From: Streptomyces sp. NBC_00286 | GTDB taxonomy: Bacteria; Actinomycetota; Actinomycetes; Streptomycetales; Streptomycetaceae | Assembly (NCBI RefSeq): GCF_036173125.1 | Contig: NZ_CP108054.1 | Location: 248,001-312,000 of the forward strand | DNA: 64,000 nucleotides | Direction: 5' to 3' | Shown here: positions 26,514 through 35,522 of the stretch, in pieces | How the letters are laid out: each line of letters opens with the position of its first letter | How positions within the stretch are numbered: position 1 is the first letter of the stretch | Notes under the pieces: model-generated | What the model was told of the DNA's origin: nothing | Seen by the model: the letters and a program-made list of their open reading frames with translations, nothing else | Database searches by the model: none | Position numbers and translations under genes: made by a program

Positions 26514-26533
26514 TACTGAAGACGCTGTACAGT
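26514..26533. promoter_or_regulatory. TACTG-N11-CAGT element, divergent promoter
   Basis: The same TACTG-N11-CAGT arrangement as at 18052 lies between the divergent enoyl-CoA hydratase and acyl-CoA dehydrogenase genes. It contains the perfect 8-bp palindrome CTGTACAG (26525-26532). TACAGT may also be a -10 box for the rightward gene. It is a candidate TetR operator. Confidence 0.42.
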
Positions 26534-26584
26534 TTCTAGGACGCGACGGGCATCGGTGCCCGGAGCCCGTCGGCAGGAGGAACC

Positions 26585-27805
26585 GTGCCTATCCAGTTCG
26601 ATGTCGATCCACCTGTCGCCCGACTCGCCGCCGCCACCGCGGAGTTCGTACGCGAGGTGGTCATCCCGGCCGAGCGCGAGTGCGGAGGGTCGGTGCACGA
26701 CGCTCCGGAGGCCCTGCGCGACACCCTGCAGAAAGGCGCCCGCGAGGCAGGCGTGTTCGCGCCGCACGTGCCGGCGCGGTGGGGCGGGCACGGGCTCGAC
26801 CTGCGCGGACAGGCGGTGGTGTTCGAGGCCGCCGGGTACTCGCTGCTGGGCCCCCTGGCGCTGAACTGCGCCGCTCCGGACGAGGGCAATATGCATCTGC
26901 TGGAGAAGGTGGCCACGGAGGAGCAGAAGGACCGCTTCCTGCGGCCGCTCGCCGCGGGCGAGGTGCGGTCCTGCTTCGCGATGACCGAACCGGCTCCGGG
27001 CGCGGGCGCCGATCCCCGTTCCCTGCGAACCACCGCGACCCGGGTCCCCGGCGGGTGGCGCATCGACGGGCGCAAGTGGTTCATCAGCGGAGCTCATGGC
27101 GCCGGCTTCGCGATCGTCATGGCCCGCACGTCCGGCAGGCCCGGCGACCCGGGCGGCGCGACCATGTTCCTGGTTGACGCCGGCACCCCGGGCATGCGCG
27201 TCGTCCGGGACATCGAGACCCTGGACGAGAGCATCTTCGCCGGGCATAGCGAACTCGCCTTCGAGGAGTGCGTGGTGAGCGACGACAGGGTGCTCGGAGC
27301 CGTGGACCGCGGCTTCGAGAACGCCCAGGTCCGGCTCGGCCCCGCCCGTATGACCCACTGCATGCGCTGGCTGGGAGCAGCCCGTCGCGCCCAGGACGTC
27401 GCGCTGGAGCGGGCAGGCACCCGGATGGCGTTCGGCTCCGTGCTGGGCGACCTCGGCATGGTGCAGCAGATGCTGGCCGACTCCGAGATCGACATCGAGG
27501 CGAGCCGCGCCCTGATCCTGCGTACCGCCTGGGAGTTGGACACCGGCTCCGCGGCCGCCGCACAACTCACATCGGTGTCCAAGACCTTCGTGGCGGAGGC
27601 CGTGAACCGGGTCGTCGACCGGGCGGTGCAGATCTGCGGAGCACTCGGCATCTCGGCCGCCGACGCCCCCCTGGCACGCCTGCTGAGGGAGGTGCGGCCG
27701 TTCCGGATCTACGACGGCCCGTCGGAGACGCACCGCTTCGCCATCGCACGCCGCGCGGTGAAGCCCTATCGGCAGCCTCGCCCGGAGACGGCCGCCGGCT
27801 CGTGA
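26585..27805 (+). CDS. Acyl-CoA dehydrogenase (ACAD10/11-like)
   Basis: A 406-residue flavoprotein of the acyl-CoA dehydrogenase superfamily. It has the FAD/substrate motif FAMTEPAPGAGADP, a WFISGA segment and a C-terminal IYDGPSETHRFAIARR, which resembles the ACAD10/11 group that handles 4-hydroxy or branched acyl-CoAs. The GTG follows GAGGAACC. It is a single rightward gene, divergent from the enoyl-CoA hydratase, and shares the candidate operator with it. Confidence 0.82.
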   Translation: MPIQFDVDPPVARLAAATAEFVREVVIPAERECGGSVHDAPEALRDTLQKGAREAGVFAPHVPARWGGHGLDLRGQAVVFEAAGYSLLGPLALNCAAPDEGNMHLLEKVATEEQKDRFLRPLAAGEVRSCFAMTEPAPGAGADPRSLRTTATRVPGGWRIDGRKWFISGAHGAGFAIVMARTSGRPGDPGGATMFLVDAGTPGMRVVRDIETLDESIFAGHSELAFEECVVSDDRVLGAVDRGFENAQVRLGPARMTHCMRWLGAARRAQDVALERAGTRMAFGSVLGDLGMVQQMLADSEIDIEASRALILRTAWELDTGSAAAAQLTSVSKTFVAEAVNRVVDRAVQICGALGISAADAPLARLLREVRPFRIYDGPSETHRFAIARRAVKPYRQPRPETAAGS

Positions 27806-28209
27806 CGGGGCCCGGCTCGTGACCGGGTCGGCTCCGGCGCCTGCCGGGATTCCGGGAACCTACGGCATCATCTCCAACAACCCAATCGCGTACGGCAGCT
27901 CATGGCCGGCCGCGGCATGCGGCTGCCCACGCTCATCATGGCCCGGGGCAACCACGTGGCGAAAAACACGTCCGGGTGCGCGGCGCGGCCTGCTCGCCGG
28001 TGCGCCGCTCCACCTCCGCGCGAGGGAGGCACTCTCCAGGTCCCGCCAAACTCCTTGCTTCGCAACGCTGTTGGGTCTGCGCGCGCGAAGCGCGAAGCGC
28101 GGAGAAAGATCCAACAAGTCGGCATCCGGGCGGAGATGTCGCACTCCATACCCGGCTCCGCCCCCGGCACAACGGTCGGCGTTCACCGCACGCGGGCACA
28201 TACTCAGTC
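27806..28209. other. 404-base gap with a long imperfect hairpin
   Basis: No convincing gene. TGTTGGGTCT (28069-28078) pairs with AGATCCAACA (28107-28116) with one G-T pair. Between them CGCGC...GCGCG segments with repeated GCGAAGCGCGAAGCGCGG form an inner stem, giving a 48-base hairpin. It may end transcription of the acyl-CoA dehydrogenase gene or be a small repeat element. A 303-base leftward frame here (27868-28170) has no ribosome site or family likeness. Confidence 0.45.
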
Positions 28210-29718
28210 ATGCGCTGCTGTTTCTCCGCTCCCCTCGCGGCCCTGTCGGCCCTGCCCTCCCCCTGCGAAGTTCTACGGTCCGGTGCCCTCTTCGCCCCCG
28301 CTCTGCTGCGGGCCGCCGCCGGTGCACTGCACGGCTCCGCGCACAAGAACCGCCGTCACCACCCCGACACCCTGGCGGCCGTCAATCTGGAACTGGTCAC
28401 CCTGACCGAGGACCGCGCCATCATCACCTGGTACACGGGGATACCCGGCACCGACGACGGGCTTGGCCACATGCTCCCCGCCGTCACGGAGGGCGAAGTC
28501 GTCTACGGCACCCACCCCTCCCGGCTGGACCGCAGCGCGGCGGAGGACCGCCCCACCGCACACCACCAGGTGGAGCTCACGGGCCTGGAGCCGGGGCAGA
28601 CGTACTACTACCAGGCCCGCTCGCGGGGCCGGGCGGCCAAACCCACACCCCTGCACCTCGTGCGCGGCAACGCCGTCGGCACCAACCTCTACGGGCTCGG
28701 CTGGAGCGGAGGCACGTACTCCTTCACCACACCGCAGCCCCCGCCGGGACGGCACCTGCTGTCGATCGCGCTCTGCAACGACCTCCACATCGGGGAGACC
28801 ACCTCCGGTCTCATGACCGGCGTACCGCTGATGCGCGGGGTGGCGCAGGAGCCGGGGCTCGCTCCGTATCCGGAGATCATGAGCCGCGCCCTGGTGGAGG
28901 AGGCCCGGCGGCGTGGAGCGGATCTGCTGCTGGCCGCGGGGGACATCTCGGCCGGCGGTGCGCTGCATGACCTGGCCGAGGCCAAGCGGATCCTGGACGG
29001 CTTCGGCAGCCATGGGCAGGACTACTTCGTCGTACGCGGCAACCACGACCGGCCCCACCGCGACGGCGACGGCGACGCCTTCCGCGACGGTTTCCTCGGC
29101 GGCGATGGGCCAGCGTACTTCGCCCGCGACCTGGGCGGGCTACGGATCATCGGGCTCGACACCTACGAGAAGCGCGGCAACGGCGCGGACGCGGGTGGGC
29201 TCGGTGCCGAGCAACTGTCCTGGTTCCGGGCCCGGTTGAGGGAGCACAGGGAGCAGCCCACGATCGTGTTCGGCCACCATCCGCTGACCGTACGGGACTC
29301 CGCCTTCCCGGTGGCCCGCGGTCAGCGCCTGGGCCGTCGCCAGGCCCGCTCCATCCTGGAGGCCTACGCCGCCGCGCCCGGTGTCTTCCTCCACCATGCG
29401 GGCCACACCCACCGCAACAAGCGCACCGTCCTGCCGCAGACCCCGCACGTCACGCTGCAGGAGGTCAGCGCCGTCAAGGACTATCCGGGCGGCTTCTGTC
29501 TGCTCCGTATCCACTCCGGCGGCTACGCGCTCAACCATTACAAGACCAGCAGCGCACCCTCCCGCGAATGGACCGAGCGCAGCCGCCGCGTGGCCGGGGG
29601 CCTGTGGCCGCACCACGCCCTCGGCCGCTCGGTCGCCGACCGCAACAGCGTGACCGCCCACGACCTGTCCGGCATCAGCCCTCTCCGACTTGCAGCCACA
29701 GGGCCGGCAGGCCCCTGA
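28210..29718 (+). CDS. Metallophosphoesterase with N-terminal Fn3-like domain
   Basis: A 502-residue calcineurin-like phosphoesterase. The N-terminal part (about 50-170) looks like the fibronectin-type domain of purple-acid-phosphatase-like proteins (HHQVELTGLEPGQTYYYQAR). The metal site is complete: CNDLHIGE, AAGDISAGG, RGNHDRPH, FGHHPL and AGHTHRNK. The N-terminus is hydrophobic but has no clear signal-peptidase site. The start at ATG 28210 is uncertain because the frame is open upstream. A strong hairpin follows the stop. Substrate unknown; it stands between the CoA-ester genes and the Liv importer. Confidence 0.75.
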   Translation: MRCCFSAPLAALSALPSPCEVLRSGALFAPALLRAAAGALHGSAHKNRRHHPDTLAAVNLELVTLTEDRAIITWYTGIPGTDDGLGHMLPAVTEGEVVYGTHPSRLDRSAAEDRPTAHHQVELTGLEPGQTYYYQARSRGRAAKPTPLHLVRGNAVGTNLYGLGWSGGTYSFTTPQPPPGRHLLSIALCNDLHIGETTSGLMTGVPLMRGVAQEPGLAPYPEIMSRALVEEARRRGADLLLAAGDISAGGALHDLAEAKRILDGFGSHGQDYFVVRGNHDRPHRDGDGDAFRDGFLGGDGPAYFARDLGGLRIIGLDTYEKRGNGADAGGLGAEQLSWFRARLREHREQPTIVFGHHPLTVRDSAFPVARGQRLGRRQARSILEAYAAAPGVFLHHAGHTHRNKRTVLPQTPHVTLQEVSAVKDYPGGFCLLRIHSGGYALNHYKTSSAPSREWTERSRRVAGGLWPHHALGRSVADRNSVTAHDLSGISPLRLAATGPAGP

Positions 29719-29749
29719 CATCCCTTGCCTCCCAGGTAGGCGTTCTACT

Positions 29750-29776
29750 CGGCGCCGGACTCCTCGTCCGGCGCCG
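29750..29776 (+). terminator. Perfect 11-bp stem-loop terminator
   Basis: CGGCGCCGGAC and GTCCGGCGCCG pair perfectly around TCCTC, followed by TTT. It lies 32 bases after the metallophosphoesterase stop. Confidence 0.75.
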
Positions 29777-30220
29777 TTTGCATGAGTTCTCCCGCTCGGT
29801 GAGGTCGTCCGCTGTCTCGAGCACCTTTAACGCTCGAACCCGAGGCATGCGTCACGAGCGGTCCACTCGGGACGAATATCAGGAAACCTGCGAAACAAAT
29901 ACGCCTGCGAACAAGCCGCGTCAAGGCCGTCGCGGCAACTCCTCTCCCCCGAGGGGCCGGATGGGCGGCCCCCGAGGAGTGCGTCCGAGATGTCTCGGCA
30001 ACACCCTTGTCATCCGGCGTCGCCGCGTGCATCATCGTGGCCATCATCAGGGTTCCTGATATCCGGGCACGTTGCCCGGCCCTACCGGGACGCGAAGGAA
30101 CCCGCCACCGCTTTCTGCTGCCGGCCACGGCTTCCCCCAGCGGCTTCAGCCGCCCGTTCCGGCTTCCTCAGCAGCTTCACCACCCTCAGCTCCGCTCCCT
30201 CGAAGTGCCCGGAGGCATTC
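29777..30220. promoter_or_regulatory. Leader/promoter region of the Liv importer operon
   Basis: About 440 bases without a believable gene; the frames on both strands lack ribosome sites and family likeness. It must hold the promoter for the Liv operon and is somewhat AT-richer around 29865-29925. GGAGG at 30211-30215 is the ribosome site of the first gene. I see no clear operator. Confidence 0.45.
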
Positions 30221-31549
30221 ATGAGCGCGCCCATCAGCACACCCGCGAACGGCAATTTGTCCCGAAGATCCATTATCCGGGGGACGGCCGGAGCCGCCGG
30301 GCTGTTCACCGCAGGCGGTTTGCTGACCGCGTGTGGCGGCATCAAGGAGTCCGCCGCGCAGGCCGACACGGTGCTCCGGATCGGCTATGTCTCGCCCAGC
30401 ACGGGCCCGGCCGCGGGCTTCGGCGAGCCGAACGCGTTCCTGCTGAAGAAGCTGCGCGCCACCTTCAAGGACGGTTTGAAGATCGGCGGCAAGAAGTACT
30501 CGGTCGAGATCGTCGACCGCGACAGTCAGTCGAACCCGCAGACGGCCGCGCAGGTCGCGAGCGATCTGATCAACAGCGAGAAGATCGATCTGATGCTCGT
30601 CACCTCCACGCCGGAGACGGTCAACCCCGTCGCCGACGCGTGCGAGGCGGCCAAGATCCCGTGTCTGTCGACCGCCGTGCCGTGGGAGGCCTGGTACTTC
30701 GGCCGCGGTGCCACCCCCGAGAAGCCGTTCGCGTACACCTACCACTTCTTCATCGGCGTCGCGGAGATCCATGCCGCGTACGTCTCCCTGTGGACGAAGG
30801 GCGGGGTGGAGACCAACCGGCGGGTCGGCGTCATGTGGCCCAACGACCCCGACGGCAAGGCGATCCGGCAGGGGCTCGGACCGCAGCTGAAGAAGAGCGG
30901 GTTCAGGATCGTCGACCCGGGGGCGTACGAGGACGGGACGAACGACTACTCGGCACAGATAGCGGCGTTCAAGAAGGCGGACGCGGAGATCTTCAACACC
31001 TTCCCGCTGCCGCCCGACTTCGCCACCTTCTGGAAGCAGGCCCGGCAGCAGGGCTATCGGCCGCGTATCGCGTCCATCGCCAAGACCGGTCTCCTCCCCT
31101 CCCAGGTCGAGGCGCTCGGCTCGCTCGGACACGGCCTCAGCGCCGGCTTCTGGTGGTCGCCCCAGTTCCCGTACACCTCCACCCTCACCGACCAGACCGC
31201 CAAGCAACTGGCCGACGACTACGAGAAGTCGACGGGCAAGCAGTGGAACCAGGTCATCGGGTCCAACATGGCGCTCTTCGAGGTCGCGGTCCACGCACTG
31301 AAGGCGACCTCCGACCCCAAGGACCGTACGGAACTGGCGGCCGCCCTCGGCAAGGCCAAGCTCACCACCGTCGCCGGGCCGCTGGACTTCACGTCGGGGC
31401 CGGTGAAGAACGTGTCCACGGAGCCGCTGGTCATGGCGCAGTGGCGCAAGGCAACGGGGGGCAGCAAGTTCGCCGTCGAGCCGGTCATCGTCGACAACGG
31501 CGGCTTCGGCGACATCCCGCTGGGAGGCGAACTTGAGCCCCTCCGCTGA
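30221..31549 (+). CDS. Branched-chain amino acid-type ABC substrate-binding lipoprotein (Tat type)
   Basis: A 442-residue LivJ-like solute-binding protein. The signal has a twin arginine (SRRSIIRGTAG) and the lipobox LLTACGG, so it should be Tat-exported and lipid-anchored. The body matches Peripla_BP_6: IGYVSPSTGPAAGFG, IDLMLVTSTPETVNPVADAC, GTNDYSAQIAAFKKADAEI. Such proteins also bind aromatic acids, urea or short-chain amides, and the catabolic setting allows an acid ligand. First of five tightly coupled genes. Confidence 0.83.
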   Translation: MSAPISTPANGNLSRRSIIRGTAGAAGLFTAGGLLTACGGIKESAAQADTVLRIGYVSPSTGPAAGFGEPNAFLLKKLRATFKDGLKIGGKKYSVEIVDRDSQSNPQTAAQVASDLINSEKIDLMLVTSTPETVNPVADACEAAKIPCLSTAVPWEAWYFGRGATPEKPFAYTYHFFIGVAEIHAAYVSLWTKGGVETNRRVGVMWPNDPDGKAIRQGLGPQLKKSGFRIVDPGAYEDGTNDYSAQIAAFKKADAEIFNTFPLPPDFATFWKQARQQGYRPRIASIAKTGLLPSQVEALGSLGHGLSAGFWWSPQFPYTSTLTDQTAKQLADDYEKSTGKQWNQVIGSNMALFEVAVHALKATSDPKDRTELAAALGKAKLTTVAGPLDFTSGPVKNVSTEPLVMAQWRKATGGSKFAVEPVIVDNGGFGDIPLGGELEPLR

Positions 31550-32318
31550 GCCGATGACCGTGGGCACAGGGGAGGCCGCCGGGGCGGCCTCCCCCGCCCC
31601 GCCGGTGCTCTCGGCGAACGGCATTCACCGGCGCTTCGGCAGTCTGGTCGTCCTCGAAGGCATCGACATCACCCTTGCCCCCGGCGAGGCCCTCGGCATC
31701 GTCGGCCCGAACGGCGCCGGAAAGACGACCCTGCTCGACATCCTCTCCGGGGCGCAGGCCCCCTCCGAGGGCAGCGTCACCTTTCAGGGGCAGGACGTGA
31801 CCCGCTGGAAGGTCGACCGTCGTTGTCGCAGCGGTATCGGGCGCTCCCATCAGGTGCCGCGCCCCTTCACCGGCATGACGGCCTACGAGAACGTGCTGGT
31901 CGCGTCGGTGCAGGGCGGTACGCACCGGCGTCGGGCCGCGCAGCAGCACGCGCTCGGCGTACTCGAGCGCTGCGGCATGCTCGGCCAGGCCAACCGGCCC
32001 GCGGCCGCGCTCACCCTGCTGGAGCGCAAGCGGCTCGAGATGGCGCGGGCGCTGGCAACCGATCCGCAGGTACTGCTCCTTGACGAGATCGCCGGTGGTC
32101 TCACCGACGCCGAGACGGACGAACTGATCGCCACCATCGGGCAGTTGCGCGCCGAGGGCATCGCCATCGTCTGGATCGAGCATGTCATCCACGCGCTGCT
32201 GCGGGTGATCGACCGGTTGGTCTGTCTCGCGCAGGGCCGGGTCCTGGCCGAGGGCGAACCGGACGCCGTCATGTCCGATCCCCGGGTCGTCGAGGCGTAC
32301 CTCGGGAGCGCGGCATGA
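31533..32318 (+). CDS. ABC transporter ATPase, LivG type
   Basis: A 261-residue ATPase with Walker A GPNGAGKTT, a family-type degenerate signature TLLERKRLEMARAL and Walker B VLLLDEIAGGL. TTG 31533 is chosen because GGGAGG ends 5 bases upstream; the gene then overlaps the binding-protein gene by 17 bases. ATG 31554 is an alternative that would remove 7 residues. It drives the Liv importer together with the next ATPase. Confidence 0.82.
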   Translation: MSPSAEPMTVGTGEAAGAASPAPPVLSANGIHRRFGSLVVLEGIDITLAPGEALGIVGPNGAGKTTLLDILSGAQAPSEGSVTFQGQDVTRWKVDRRCRSGIGRSHQVPRPFTGMTAYENVLVASVQGGTHRRRAAQQHALGVLERCGMLGQANRPAAALTLLERKRLEMARALATDPQVLLLDEIAGGLTDAETDELIATIGQLRAEGIAIVWIEHVIHALLRVIDRLVCLAQGRVLAEGEPDAVMSDPRVVEAYLGSAA

Positions 32319-33052
32319 GTCTGCTGACGGTCGAGAATCTCGAAGTACGGCACGGGCTGCTGCGCGCCGTCCGCGACGTCTCCTTCGCCGTGGACGAGGG
32401 CGAGGTCGTGGCGGTGGTCGGGGCCAACGGTGCCGGAAAGTCCACCCTGATGCGGGCCGTCGCCGGAGCACACCAGCCGGCCGAGGGCCGTATCGGCCTG
32501 GACGGTGTGGATGTGACGGCCCGGCGGGCACACGACCGTGTCGCAGGCGGGATCGCGCTGGTCCCGGAGGGGCGGCGGCTCTTCGCCGACCTCACCGTGG
32601 AGGAGAACCTGCTGGTCGCGTCCCGGGTACGGCGCCCCGGACCATGGGACCTGGCAGCCGTCGTGGCCGCCTTCCCGCTGCTCGACGGGCTGCTGAAGCG
32701 GCGCGCCGGCAACCTGTCGGGCGGCGAGCAGCAGGCCGTGGCCATCGGCAGGGCGCTGATGACCAACCCCCGGCTGCTGCTGCTCGACGAGGTCTCGCTG
32801 GGCCTCGCGCCCGTCATGGTCGACACCCTCTACGACTCGCTCGGCACGATCCTCTCCGGCGGTACGACGGTGCTGCTGGTGGAGCAGGACCTCGGCCGCG
32901 CCCTGGGGGTGGCCCGGCGCGTGCTGTGCATGCTCGAAGGCCGCGTCGTCCTGGACGAACCCGCCGGCGACGTCACCCGCGAACAGGTGGTCGAGGCGTA
33001 CTTCGGGCTGAGCCGCGCCGCAGCCGCAACCGTGCAGGAGGAGCCGGCATGA
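32315..33052 (+). CDS. ABC transporter ATPase, LivF type
   Basis: A 245-residue ATPase with Walker A GANGAGKST, signature LSGGEQQAVAIGRAL and Walker B LLLLDEVSLGLAP. It overlaps the LivG-type gene by ATGA and the permease by ATGA. It forms the ATPase heterodimer of the importer. Confidence 0.85.
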   Translation: MSLLTVENLEVRHGLLRAVRDVSFAVDEGEVVAVVGANGAGKSTLMRAVAGAHQPAEGRIGLDGVDVTARRAHDRVAGGIALVPEGRRLFADLTVEENLLVASRVRRPGPWDLAAVVAAFPLLDGLLKRRAGNLSGGEQQAVAIGRALMTNPRLLLLDEVSLGLAPVMVDTLYDSLGTILSGGTTVLLVEQDLGRALGVARRVLCMLEGRVVLDEPAGDVTREQVVEAYFGLSRAAAATVQEEPA

Positions 33053-33921
33053 ACTGGATCAACGCCATCGTGCAGGGCGTGATGCTCGGCGGTGTCTACG
33101 CGCTCTTCGCCTGCGGCCTCTCCCTGATGTTCGGCGTCATGCGGACCGTCAACCTGAGCCACGGCGACCTCGCGGTCCTCGGCGCGTTCCTGGTGGCGGT
33201 GCTGGCCGCCGCCGTCGGCATCAGCCCGTTCTTCGCGGTACTGCTGGTCCTGCCCGTGATGGGCCTGGTCGGAGTGGCGTTGCAGCGGGGCATCCTCAGC
33301 AGGGCGCTGCGCACGGGCGGGATGTCGTCGATGCTGGCCACCTTCGGTCTCGCCATCGTGCTGCAGAACGTACTGCTGGAGATCTTCAGCGCCGACTCCC
33401 GCTCCCTGAACGTCGGTTCGCTGTCCACGGCCGGTCTCCAGCTCGGGTCGTCGGTGAGCATCCCGTATCTCGGTGTGCTGACCGTGGTGGTGGCGGTCGC
33501 GCTGCTCGGCGGGCTGCAACTGCTGCTGGCCCGTACGGGAATCGGCCGGGCGATCCGCGCCACGGCCGCCGACGCGGACACCGCCGAGCTGGTCGGGGTC
33601 GACAGCCGCCGGGTGTACGCCTGGGCCGCCGCCATCGCCGTCGCCACCGCCGGTCTGGCGGGAGCGTTCTTCGCGATGCGGTCGTCGTTCAGCCCGTCCA
33701 TGGGGCCGACCCAGCTGCTGTTCGCCTTCGAGGTCGTCGTGATCGGAGGGCTCGGTTCGCTGTGGGGGACGCTCGTGGGGGGCATGGTCCTCGGCGTCGC
33801 CCAGACGGTCGGCGCGCAGGTGGATCCGCGCTTCTCCATCATCGCCGGACACGCGGTGTTCCTCGCGGTCCTGGCCTTCCGTCCGCAGGGACTGCTCGGC
33901 ATGAGAAGGAGCCGCACATGA
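33049..33921 (+). CDS. ABC transporter permease, LivH type
   Basis: A 290-residue inner-membrane permease with about 8 hydrophobic segments, the N-terminal VQGVMLGGVYALFACGLSLM motif typical of LivH, and the cytoplasmic GRAIRATAADADTAELVGVD loop that contacts the ATPases. ATG 33049 overlaps the upstream stop. Longer frames upstream lie within the LivF-type gene. Confidence 0.85.
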   Translation: MNWINAIVQGVMLGGVYALFACGLSLMFGVMRTVNLSHGDLAVLGAFLVAVLAAAVGISPFFAVLLVLPVMGLVGVALQRGILSRALRTGGMSSMLATFGLAIVLQNVLLEIFSADSRSLNVGSLSTAGLQLGSSVSIPYLGVLTVVVAVALLGGLQLLLARTGIGRAIRATAADADTAELVGVDSRRVYAWAAAIAVATAGLAGAFFAMRSSFSPSMGPTQLLFAFEVVVIGGLGSLWGTLVGGMVLGVAQTVGAQVDPRFSIIAGHAVFLAVLAFRPQGLLGMRRSRT

Positions 33922-34949
33922 CCACCGCACCACCGGTGACCCCCGCTACCACCACCGCCCCCTCGACCATCCACCGATGGACCCCCGTCTCCCGTACGGC
34001 CTCGAGTGCTCTGGCTGCCCTGCTTCTCGTCCTGGCATTCGCGCCCTTGGTCTTCACCCCTGAGGTGACCGCGAAGCTGACGACCCTGTTCGTCCTCGTC
34101 ATCATCGCGGCCATGTGGAACGCTCTGGCGGGCTACGCCGGTCTGGTCTCCGTCGGCCAGCAGGGCTTCATCGGTCTCGGCGCGTACGGTGTCTTCCTCT
34201 TCGTCGACCGGGGCGTCAACCCCTTCGTCGCGGTCGTCCTGTCGGCCCTGCTCGCCGGTGCCCTCGCCGTACCCACCTCGCTGCTCGCATTCCGGCTCAC
34301 CGGTGGGCAGTTCGCCATCGGCATGTGGGCGATCGCGGAGTTCTTCCGGCTGGTCGTGGTGAACACGCCTTCGCTGGGCGGCGGTTCCGGCCGCTCGCTC
34401 ACCGATCTGTCGGCCACCGATCCGGCGGTGCGGCAGGCCCAGGTGTACTGGCTCGCCCTGGCGCTGATGAGTGCGCTGCTGCTGTCCGTGTTCGTGCTGC
34501 TGCGCAGCAGGCTGGGGGCTTCGCTGGAGGCGATCCGCGACGACCCGGTGGGCGCGGCATCCGTCGGGGTACGGGTGACCTCGGCGAAGCGGCTGGTCTT
34601 CGTCCTGGCGGCGGTGGGCGGTGCCGCGGCCGGTGGACTCACCCTCGCCAACACCCTGCGGGTGCAGCCGGACTCCATCTTCGGGGTCCACTGGTCCGCG
34701 TACATGATCTTCATGGTGGTCATCGGCGGCCTCGGCACCTTCGAGGGACCGATCATCGGAGCGATCGTGTTCTTCCTGGTGCAGGACTGGTTCGGGGACA
34801 CCGGAGGCACCTGGTACCTGATCGGGCTCGGCGCCCTCGCCATCGGAATGACGTTGTGGATGCCCCATGGTCTGTGGGGTACCGTGGCTCGCCGACGTGA
34901 CCTGGAACTACTACCTGTCGGCTATCGGGTGAAGACACCGGTCGTCTGA
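33918..34949 (+). CDS. ABC transporter permease, LivM type
   Basis: A 343-residue permease with a Thr/Pro-rich cytoplasmic head and about 9-10 hydrophobic segments. The family motifs LAGYAGLVSVGQQGFIGLGA and LGASLEAIRDDPVGAASVGV are present. It completes the five-gene importer. The stop is 54 bases before a MarR gene, which may be co-transcribed. Confidence 0.85.
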   Translation: MTTAPPVTPATTTAPSTIHRWTPVSRTASSALAALLLVLAFAPLVFTPEVTAKLTTLFVLVIIAAMWNALAGYAGLVSVGQQGFIGLGAYGVFLFVDRGVNPFVAVVLSALLAGALAVPTSLLAFRLTGGQFAIGMWAIAEFFRLVVVNTPSLGGGSGRSLTDLSATDPAVRQAQVYWLALALMSALLLSVFVLLRSRLGASLEAIRDDPVGAASVGVRVTSAKRLVFVLAAVGGAAAGGLTLANTLRVQPDSIFGVHWSAYMIFMVVIGGLGTFEGPIIGAIVFFLVQDWFGDTGGTWYLIGLGALAIGMTLWMPHGLWGTVARRRDLELLPVGYRVKTPVV

Positions 34950-35003
34950 CCTCGACGACGGCCTCGCCCGACCTCCCCGACGACCGAGCAAGAGGTGCGC
35001 ACG

Positions 35004-35522
35004 ATGGCGGAGGCAGCCGATCGGGATCCGGGGCCGGCGCCGGGTGCGGGGCCGGCACCTGGTGCGGATCCCGATCCGGACCCCGAGGGCCACAAGGGCC
35101 CGCTGACGATCTATCTCGTCAAGCAACTCGAACTGGCCATCCGCCACTTCATGGACGAGGCCCTGCGGCCGTACGGGCTGACGACGTTCCAGTACACGGC
35201 CCTGACCGTGCTTCAGCACCGCGGCGGGCTCTCCTCCGCCCAGTTGGCCCGCCGCTCCTTCGTCAGGCCCCAGACGATGCACGAGATGGTGCGGGCGTTG
35301 GAGGAGCGCGGGCTGATCGAGCGCGCCCATGCCCCGGGGAACCGGCGGATCATGGAGGCCCGGCTGACGCGGGAGGGGGAGGAACTGCTGGCGGCATGCG
35401 CGCCGGCCGTGCAGAAGCTGGAGGACCGGTTGCTGCTCGACATACCGGAGGAACGGCGGTCAGCGTTCCGTCAGGGCCTGGAGGACGGGCTCGCCTCCTT
35501 GACGGGGCGGCAGCACGGCTGA
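35004..35522 (+). CDS. MarR-family regulator
   Basis: A 172-residue winged-helix regulator with an unusual N-terminus of Pro/Gly/Ala/Asp repeats (PGAG-type, about 20 residues). The winged helix is LSSAQLARRSFVRPQTMHEM and the wing EERGLIERAH...NRRIMEARLT. GAGG lies 8 bases before the ATG. It is close behind the Liv importer and may sense the imported ligand, but no operator could be identified. Confidence 0.8.
   Translation: MAEAADRDPGPAPGAGPAPGADPDPDPEGHKGPLTIYLVKQLELAIRHFMDEALRPYGLTTFQYTALTVLQHRGGLSSAQLARRSFVRPQTMHEMVRALEERGLIERAHAPGNRRIMEARLTREGEELLAACAPAVQKLEDRLLLDIPEERRSAFRQGLEDGLASLTGRQHG

Noticed and set aside
27868..28170. Leftward 100-residue frame after the acyl-CoA dehydrogenase
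   Set aside because: No start signal, contains the long hairpin, and no recognisable domain.
31533..32318. Degenerate ABC signature as a sign of a broken LivG ATPase
   Set aside because: TLLERKRLEMARAL-type signatures are normal for this LivG branch; Walker motifs are intact.
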